This document shows, in pieces, positions 49,901 through 54,521 of a DNA stretch of 54,521 nucleotides. The notes under the pieces were generated by a model. It made no database searches. It had not been told where the DNA came from and worked only from the letters and a program-made list of their open reading frames with translations. Position 1 is the stretch's first letter, and each line of letters begins with the position of its first letter. The stretch is from a virus, in IMG/VR virus record IMGVR_UViG_3300030202_003460, positions 1 through 54,521 of that record; one strand, given 5' to 3'. Both the position numbers and the translations under genes were made by a program.

Positions 49901-50036
49901 AAACCTATTTGATTATTTTAGAACTAAATTTGACTTTTCAATTATTATATCTCATGTAGAATCAATGCGTGACATGGTTGATAATTTAATCGATGTCAAT
50001 AAAATTGATAATTTCAGTCATATTGTACACACGTAA
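46926..50036 (+). CDS. Fused gp47/gp46-like recombination nuclease-ATPase (Mre11-Rad50 type)
   Basis: 1036 aa in one frame. Residues about 15-380 are an Mre11/SbcD metallophosphoesterase: HISDIHIR, GDIVHSK, GNHDMN, ALHHGAVH, LLGDIHKP. Residues about 385-1036 are a Rad50/SbcC ATPase: Walker A AANASGKSS at about 405 (first Gly replaced by Ala), long coiled coils, a zinc hook CKYC at about 717, signature LTSGMERF at about 945, and Walker B FIAIDEGWGSLD at about 974. In T4 these are separate genes 47 and 46. The complex resects DNA ends for recombination-dependent replication. Confidence 0.9.
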   Translation: MEIKTIKTNITAVDKIFHISDIHIRTLKRHKEYQEVFDNLFLHIAQHATDQSICVLTGDIVHSKLDMSPELINMLTKFFNGFQIPTIVILGNHDMNLNNLYRLDAISPILDVINNDNIHFIKDNGLFSFSNIIFNHMAVDVAPKDYIKAKDFEGHYKIALHHGAVHSAKTDIGFQISNENVTTELFQGHDLTLLGDIHKPAQFLNEEKTIGYPGSLIQQNHGEALDHGILIWDLPDKSAEFVEIPNEYGYVTFEVENAKIIKSPHRVPNKPRVRIKFADTDASDIKKLIATIRKKYKVQDISIQRTANHIESNQNGSISIGNVRDVEYQNNLITQFIEENHPDADKKELDAIRHINRTINSKLPILDSVRNVTWYPVSFEFDNMFSYGERNKVDFSKLSDVIGLFAANASGKSSLLDSIIYTIFDKCSKTSKSKEVLNNKKSTFKGIFKFKLNNKLYTIEREGITLKHGHVKVNVNFYNEDENLNGEERSDTNKSIRRYLGTYDDFILTAFSLQADNNNFIEKSQRERKDLLSQFLDTTVFEQLYNLASEEIKETAGKLKEYKKTDFGSIIKESDDIIIANQDTIIELEKNDNELQDSRNNLQNGIVDLIESKQPMSYDGPNIEDLEDTQTNLEEAIEELQNNIEEHESTIDTLNSQCKYGTDYDFQSDLNVRNIKKDNINKSIGESTRWIHRHQAELIYLQEKIDNLKDHEYDPECKYCVSNIFVQEAKEAEKQIPIEEKNLLKEEQILRSSKMKLNIIQDEIDKIQEKQDLRNTLDKQELQLQIFESDMQTKESELETCLERQELFRKNESAIIHNKSIDEKISNKKKLISDIVSTLKTITDAIKSNHGEIEVAKTKKKTALEQLDTYKQLETEYKAYEYYLKSVKRDGVPYELIKKALPKIETEINNVLNQVVDFNMVLNTDGKNINGYIIYDEDNYWPLELTSGMERFISSLAIRVALINVSALPRPNFIAIDEGWGSLDQEHISAVTNLFDYFRTKFDFSIIISHVESMRDMVDNLIDVNKIDNFSHIVHT

Positions 50037-50049
50037 TATTTATATTAAA
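50036..50049 (+). promoter_or_regulatory. Late-promoter motif
   Basis: ATATTTATATTAAA at the stop of the nuclease gene, 11 nt before the ATG at 50061. Confidence 0.65.
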
Positions 50050-50060
50050 GAAAATGTACA

Positions 50061-53021
50061 ATGTCAAAATTACGAGCAATATATTCTGGACTTCAATATA
50101 TACCAACATTTTTTACTGACACATCATTAACATCTGAAGATGTATTTAAAATAACTGAATTTCCATTACGATTAACAGCAGGAAAAAATTTATTTAAATT
50201 ACAAGGAAATGCATCAAATTTAAAGCTTGGTTCAAATATTGAATGTGAAGTACTAGACGCAAATGGTAATGCTATATATAGCGAAATATTAAGTTATATT
50301 GATGAAGATAAATCTAGAGTAATTGCAATATATATTTATGAAGACACTCCGCCTGGACCATCAACTGTAACGTTAATTGGCGAAATTTCTACTATAAATA
50401 ATATAAATGTTCCAGCTGAATGGCGTAATAAAATCAATGTTAAATGGTCTAGACAATTACCAACAAATCCTACTACTCCAAATGAATCAGAAATTATATT
50501 TGTTAATGAACCAAATGTAACAGTTTCAGAAAATATCGGAGTACAACTAGATAGATCGTATACAAATACACAATTTCCAACATATTCAACCGGTACTGTA
50601 GAATATTTATATAATCAAAATTATCCTGTTCTAAAAATTACAGGCGGCAAATTTACAGGTGAAATGTTAGGCGGAACCATAACTATACCGACTCCATTAT
50701 CATTACAACCGACCCCAACATATAATGTAACAAATACAACATATACATCAAAGATAAGAAAAATATTAAGTGATACTGCAATACAATTGGAAACTCCATA
50801 CACAGTAAATAGCAATCAAAGCATATCATCACATACTTATAATGCATTTACTGCTACTACGTATACAGCTTCATATGAATCAATCCCTACATATGTTTCT
50901 ACTCAACATTCTGAATCGTTTGCATTAGTACAAATTGATAAATTAGAACCAAGCGCTGGTGATATTTCTAGAATTAAAGTATATACTAATACAAAAGGAA
51001 ATGTTGGCACATGGGAAATAGTTAATGATGTAGCATTAGAGGGAACGGAAATATTCGTAGATTCCACAGCATCATTAACTCCAGACGAATCAATTGGAAT
51101 ATTCACAACTCAAAGTGTAATTGACACATATTGGGAAGGACATACATATTTAGGTAATTCTGAAACTACTGCTCCTACATTGACATGGACAACTTCTTCG
51201 ATTAATAATGGGATGTTAATTGATAGTTCAACGGATATTACTTCAAATAACAATGTTTTAGTTACACAAGTAAAAGATCAATATACTGGTTATTTTATTA
51301 GTCAGTCTGAATATAAAGTAACGTTAGATGCACTAGCAACAAGAAGTACAGTTAGTAATAATAAGAATCCAAAATTATTTATTTATGCATCTGGATCTGC
51401 ATTTAATTATAACGCATCTGATATATTAAATCAAGATCTGCCTATCAAATTAGGTAAAAAAATTGGAGAAATCGAATGTACAGCTGACAATCAAAGATAT
51501 GATGATATTGAATTTGAATTTAAAGCTGATAAAACTGGTAACGGTTCATTATTATTCGTAATAGATTCAGGAGCATGGCAAATAGCCGATGTAAGAACAT
51601 TAACAAATGCAGAAATTGGATATAGTCCAAATTACACAAGAATACGTTCAGAAATACCAACAAAACATAAAAGTGATAATCAATTATCATTTAAAGTTGA
51701 ATATTATAATATAGTTGGAAATAGAAGTAAAACAGTAAGTTATATATATGACAAGAATTGGCAAGGCGGAAATCGATATATAGATGGCGGATTTTCAATG
51801 CTTACTGGATCATTATATGTAGCCGACAATTTAAGATCTGGCATTGATATTTCCGGATTAAAAAATACAGGATTTATAAGATCATTAGGATATGAAGGAT
51901 TTAATCAAGCAACCGGATCAAATGGAGGAGGCGGATTTTTATTATTTTCTGGATCTGCATTACCGGAACAATCTGCTACACCATATACTGGGGTAGGATT
52001 AGAAATGGTAGCTACATCAGAAAGTTATTTTAAATTTCGTACAGATCCAAGTGAATTAGAAATAGTAACAGATAAATTTTTTCTAGGGAAATCAGGTTCA
52101 GTATTTATAAGTGGATCAAATGGTAATTTAGCTATATCAGCTAGTAATTTTTCTGTATCACAAGATGGGGCAGTTAATGCAAATCGAATGAGATTGAACG
52201 AATATTTAATTGCAGATCTAGTAATGTATCGTATTATTAAAATTGACGGCACTGCAGATAAAGCTTTATATTATGAAAATTATACTACAACGATCAATGA
52301 TTCTAGTGGAACACCTCAAACATTAAACTTTACAAAATTACTATTAGATGGATCTCAAGGAGGAGAAATAGCTACTCAAGTTCGTATTAACACCGCGCCT
52401 GATTATCCAATTGGTATGATTATAACTCCTGATGAAGTTGGAATTGATGAAGGAGATGCTATACAACTTGAAGTAGTAGCTACAGTATATATAGCATTAA
52501 AATCAGCTGAATCAAATAATTTGTTTACTGATGCATTCGGCGCTGATAAAGATGATTGGCACTATCAATTATACCAAACAAGAACAATTGGTTCAGATAC
52601 ATATGGCAAAAGACTCCCTGCAGGAAGTATAGGAAACGGCACAACCAATCATGATAACCAAGGCGGACTTTGGAAATTACAGAGCGGATGTCGTATACAA
52701 TTTTTAAAATCTACTAGTGATTATAGGCCAATCGGAATATCGTCATTTGATTGGGGATCTGATACAAACGGTAAAATTAATTTTGACAGAGGCCTGGCAA
52801 CTTCTAATGGTGGAATATATATAGGAGGCGGCTATGGAGGAGTTATCAACTCAGCAGCAGCTTTACAAGTTGATTCAACTAGTCAAGGATTTTTACCACC
52901 AAGAATGACATCGACTCAACGAGATGCAATATCCTCGCCACCGGAAGGATTAATAGTTTATAATACAAATGCTATCAAACTGCAATGTTATAATGGCTCA
53001 GGTTGGCAAAACTTATTTTAA
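50061..53021 (+). CDS. Large tail-fibre-like protein, 986 aa
   Basis: N-terminal beta domains (about 1-130) lead to a long Ser/Thr-rich shaft. A segment at about 690-715 (SGSVFISGSNGNLAISASNF) is typical of phage fibre shafts. The C-terminal end (VDSTSQGFLPPRMTSTQRDA, then GLIVYNTNAIKL, NGSGWQNLF) is the closing module shared with Bacteroidota and phage adhesins. Likely a host-recognition fibre or its trimer-forming end. It has its own late motif. Confidence 0.75.
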   Translation: MSKLRAIYSGLQYIPTFFTDTSLTSEDVFKITEFPLRLTAGKNLFKLQGNASNLKLGSNIECEVLDANGNAIYSEILSYIDEDKSRVIAIYIYEDTPPGPSTVTLIGEISTINNINVPAEWRNKINVKWSRQLPTNPTTPNESEIIFVNEPNVTVSENIGVQLDRSYTNTQFPTYSTGTVEYLYNQNYPVLKITGGKFTGEMLGGTITIPTPLSLQPTPTYNVTNTTYTSKIRKILSDTAIQLETPYTVNSNQSISSHTYNAFTATTYTASYESIPTYVSTQHSESFALVQIDKLEPSAGDISRIKVYTNTKGNVGTWEIVNDVALEGTEIFVDSTASLTPDESIGIFTTQSVIDTYWEGHTYLGNSETTAPTLTWTTSSINNGMLIDSSTDITSNNNVLVTQVKDQYTGYFISQSEYKVTLDALATRSTVSNNKNPKLFIYASGSAFNYNASDILNQDLPIKLGKKIGEIECTADNQRYDDIEFEFKADKTGNGSLLFVIDSGAWQIADVRTLTNAEIGYSPNYTRIRSEIPTKHKSDNQLSFKVEYYNIVGNRSKTVSYIYDKNWQGGNRYIDGGFSMLTGSLYVADNLRSGIDISGLKNTGFIRSLGYEGFNQATGSNGGGGFLLFSGSALPEQSATPYTGVGLEMVATSESYFKFRTDPSELEIVTDKFFLGKSGSVFISGSNGNLAISASNFSVSQDGAVNANRMRLNEYLIADLVMYRIIKIDGTADKALYYENYTTTINDSSGTPQTLNFTKLLLDGSQGGEIATQVRINTAPDYPIGMIITPDEVGIDEGDAIQLEVVATVYIALKSAESNNLFTDAFGADKDDWHYQLYQTRTIGSDTYGKRLPAGSIGNGTTNHDNQGGLWKLQSGCRIQFLKSTSDYRPIGISSFDWGSDTNGKINFDRGLATSNGGIYIGGGYGGVINSAAALQVDSTSQGFLPPRMTSTQRDAISSPPEGLIVYNTNAIKLQCYNGSGWQNLF

Positions 53022-53042
53022 TCATGATAATAATTTAAAGTA

Positions 53043-53055
53043 ATATTTATATAAA
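53043..53055 (+). promoter_or_regulatory. Late-promoter motif abutting a start codon
   Basis: ATATTTATATAAA directly before the ATG at 53056. Confidence 0.5.
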
Positions 53056-54521
53056 ATGAAGAACGTAACAGTATTATTCCCAGGAGGCTTTAAGCCAATA
53101 ACAGGAGCTCATATGGCTCTTGCACAACGATATGCACAAAACCCTAATGTTGATCGAGTTATCATGTTAATAGGTCCAAAAGAAAGAGATGGGATAACTA
53201 GAGATAAAAGTATTAAAATGTTTAATCTATTAAATAGAAATAATAATATTGAAATACAATCTACTGATTTTAATTCTCCAATAATGGCCGCATATGAATA
53301 TCTTTTTAATTTACCAGAAGATACGCAAGGTAGATTTGCATTAGCTGCATCTGAAAAAGATGATGACTATGTTCGTGTTAAAACCTTTATACCAAATATA
53401 GATAAATATAAAACTATTGGAGATAGATCTGGAAGAAAAATTCCGGCTGGAGTTGATGCTATAGAATTAACAGTTTCTGCAGATCCATTAAAATATGATG
53501 ACGGTAATGCAATATCTGCTTCTGCAGTAAGAGCAGCATTAAATGCAGACGCATATAGTAAATTTAAAGCAAGTTATCCAAATTATGATGAAGCTATTAT
53601 TAAAAATATTTGGCAAATGCTAGGCGGAGCAGAAACATATGGCGATGTAATGGGCATGAAAGAATGGTTGTTGCAAGAATTAACAAATGATGCTAATGAA
53701 TTATTTGAAGATGGCTATATGACACCAAAAGGATCAGACGCCCATTCTAAAAAAATTAAAAAACTACGTACGTTTTTAGATAAAAAAAATGATCGAGGGT
53801 TTACATATGACTTTGACAAATATCCAAAAACGGTATTTGGAACAAAATATTTAAATGAAGGCGGATTAGCTGGTCATATGAATCATCCATATGATAGACA
53901 TGATTTATCATTTGCGGATATGAAAGAAATGATCGCTCGAGCATTAGAAGGTAGATTAGATATCGAATCTGCAGTAACTGAAAAAACTGATGGCCAAAAT
54001 ATTTTTATGACTGTTAAAGATGGCCAAGTAAAATTTGCTAGAGGAGTTAAAGAACGTATTAATCCATTAACGGTTAAAGAACTCCAAACAAAATTTGCAG
54101 GAAGAGGAGCATTGTCAGACTCATTTGGAGAAGCTGGAAATGATTTACAATCAGCATTTTCAAAAGTAGGAATAGATAAATTAAATAGTATATTCCAAAA
54201 TGGAAAAATATTTGCTAACATGGAAATTATTTATCCTGCTACAAAAAATGTTATAGCATATGAAAAAGCAGTACTTCAATTTCATAATTTAGTTGAATAT
54301 GATGAAAATGGCAACGTTGTGGAAACAGATATGTCAGGAGGTAATGTTGTACAAAAAGCAATTCAAGATGCAAATGCACATATGCAAAATACTTTTAATT
54401 TAATTCCACCACAAAAAATTAAATTAGGGCCTGTTGAAAATTTCCAAGATTATCAAGATGCATTGTTTAAAGAATTAGATCAATTAAAAAATAGATACAA
54501 ATTAAAAGATACTGACAAAGT
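53056..54521 (+). CDS. Nucleotidyltransferase fused to a ligase-like domain (partial, no stop in window)
   Basis: 488 codons are visible with no stop. Residues about 1-165 form a cytidylyltransferase/NMNAT-like Rossmann domain: GGFKPITGAHMAL (HxGH-type nucleotide site, here T-G-A-H) and ISASAVRAAL (ISSTxxR-type motif). From about 270 a ligase-type segment appears: EKTDGQNIFM (K-x-D-G, motif I of DNA/RNA ligases), FARGVKERI, and ANMEIIYPATKNVIAYEKAV with LQFHNLVEY, like later motifs. Predicted: a two-domain enzyme for NAD metabolism or RNA end repair. The right end is missing. Confidence 0.75.
   Translation, partial: MKNVTVLFPGGFKPITGAHMALAQRYAQNPNVDRVIMLIGPKERDGITRDKSIKMFNLLNRNNNIEIQSTDFNSPIMAAYEYLFNLPEDTQGRFALAASEKDDDYVRVKTFIPNIDKYKTIGDRSGRKIPAGVDAIELTVSADPLKYDDGNAISASAVRAALNADAYSKFKASYPNYDEAIIKNIWQMLGGAETYGDVMGMKEWLLQELTNDANELFEDGYMTPKGSDAHSKKIKKLRTFLDKKNDRGFTYDFDKYPKTVFGTKYLNEGGLAGHMNHPYDRHDLSFADMKEMIARALEGRLDIESAVTEKTDGQNIFMTVKDGQVKFARGVKERINPLTVKELQTKFAGRGALSDSFGEAGNDLQSAFSKVGIDKLNSIFQNGKIFANMEIIYPATKNVIAYEKAVLQFHNLVEYDENGNVVETDMSGGNVVQKAIQDANAHMQNTFNLIPPQKIKLGPVENFQDYQDALFKELDQLKNRYKLKDTDK

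Overview
The window looks like a contiguous piece of a T4-like myovirus genome from a marine, flavobacterial-type (Bacteroidota) host. The phage assignment rests on a T4-type baseplate series (gp25-like, gp6-like and large wedge/tail proteins), LamG- and DNRLRE-bearing tail proteins, a gp55-like late sigma factor, a gp61-like primase, a fused gp47/gp46-like nuclease-ATPase, Hsp20 and tight ATGA/TAATG gene overlaps. The Bacteroidota assignment is an inference. It rests on the strong AT bias, the mostly A-rich translation leaders, two small Hc1 histone-like proteins, a DUF4494-like protein, a primary-type sigma factor without region 1.1, and secretion signals of the '...FSQ' and lipobox type. 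No tRNA, CRISPR array or insertion sequence was seen.

Region 1 (1-5549) is an early/accessory block of small, mostly unknown plus-strand genes plus a sigma-70-family factor and an AAA+ ATPase. Nine near-identical promoters drive it. All share a TATATT box, usually continuing as TTAAG, and an exact 17-nt spacer. They carry one of two upstream boxes at the same place: TTGACW-CGC (class A) or TAGGATCC (class B). Most are followed by the leader AATTAAAAA...GAGAT-ATG.

Region 2 (5550-5875) is a non-coding island with a strong hairpin and a dense run of G-tracts. It separates the early block from the late, structural genes.

Region 3 (5876-25606) is a mosaic accessory-structural region. Many unrelated proteins begin with the same short amphipathic peptide (consensus MIKLKDIL-x-E), which resembles the T4 capsid-targeting sequence ending at an LxE prohead-protease site. 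The bodies behind this tag include a zincin-like HELEH protein, a polymorphic-toxin-like hydrophobic module and an OmpA-like domain. The region also has two LamG/variable proteins with a shared N-terminal anchor, the only minus-strand gene (a lipoprotein metallopeptidase), a secreted CAP-like protein, the Hc1 proteins, Hsp20 and an HD-domain protein.

Region 4 (25578-45307) holds the gp55-like late sigma, the baseplate/tail genes, and more tagged proteins. Among these are a minimal kinase-like protein and a peptidoglycan-binding-domain protein. Region 5 (45321-54521) carries a T7-endonuclease-I-like resolvase, the primase, the Mre11/Rad50-like fusion, a large tail-fibre-like protein and, running off the right end, a nucleotidyltransferase fused to a ligase-like domain.

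A likely programme: early class A/B promoters express the sigma factor and host-takeover genes. Sigma-70-like TTGGAW-N17-TATAAT promoters serve scattered accessory genes. The gp55-like factor then reads the ATATTTATATWAAA motif found before most structural operons. Tagged proteins would be loaded into the prohead, trimmed, and delivered with the DNA. That last step is inference.
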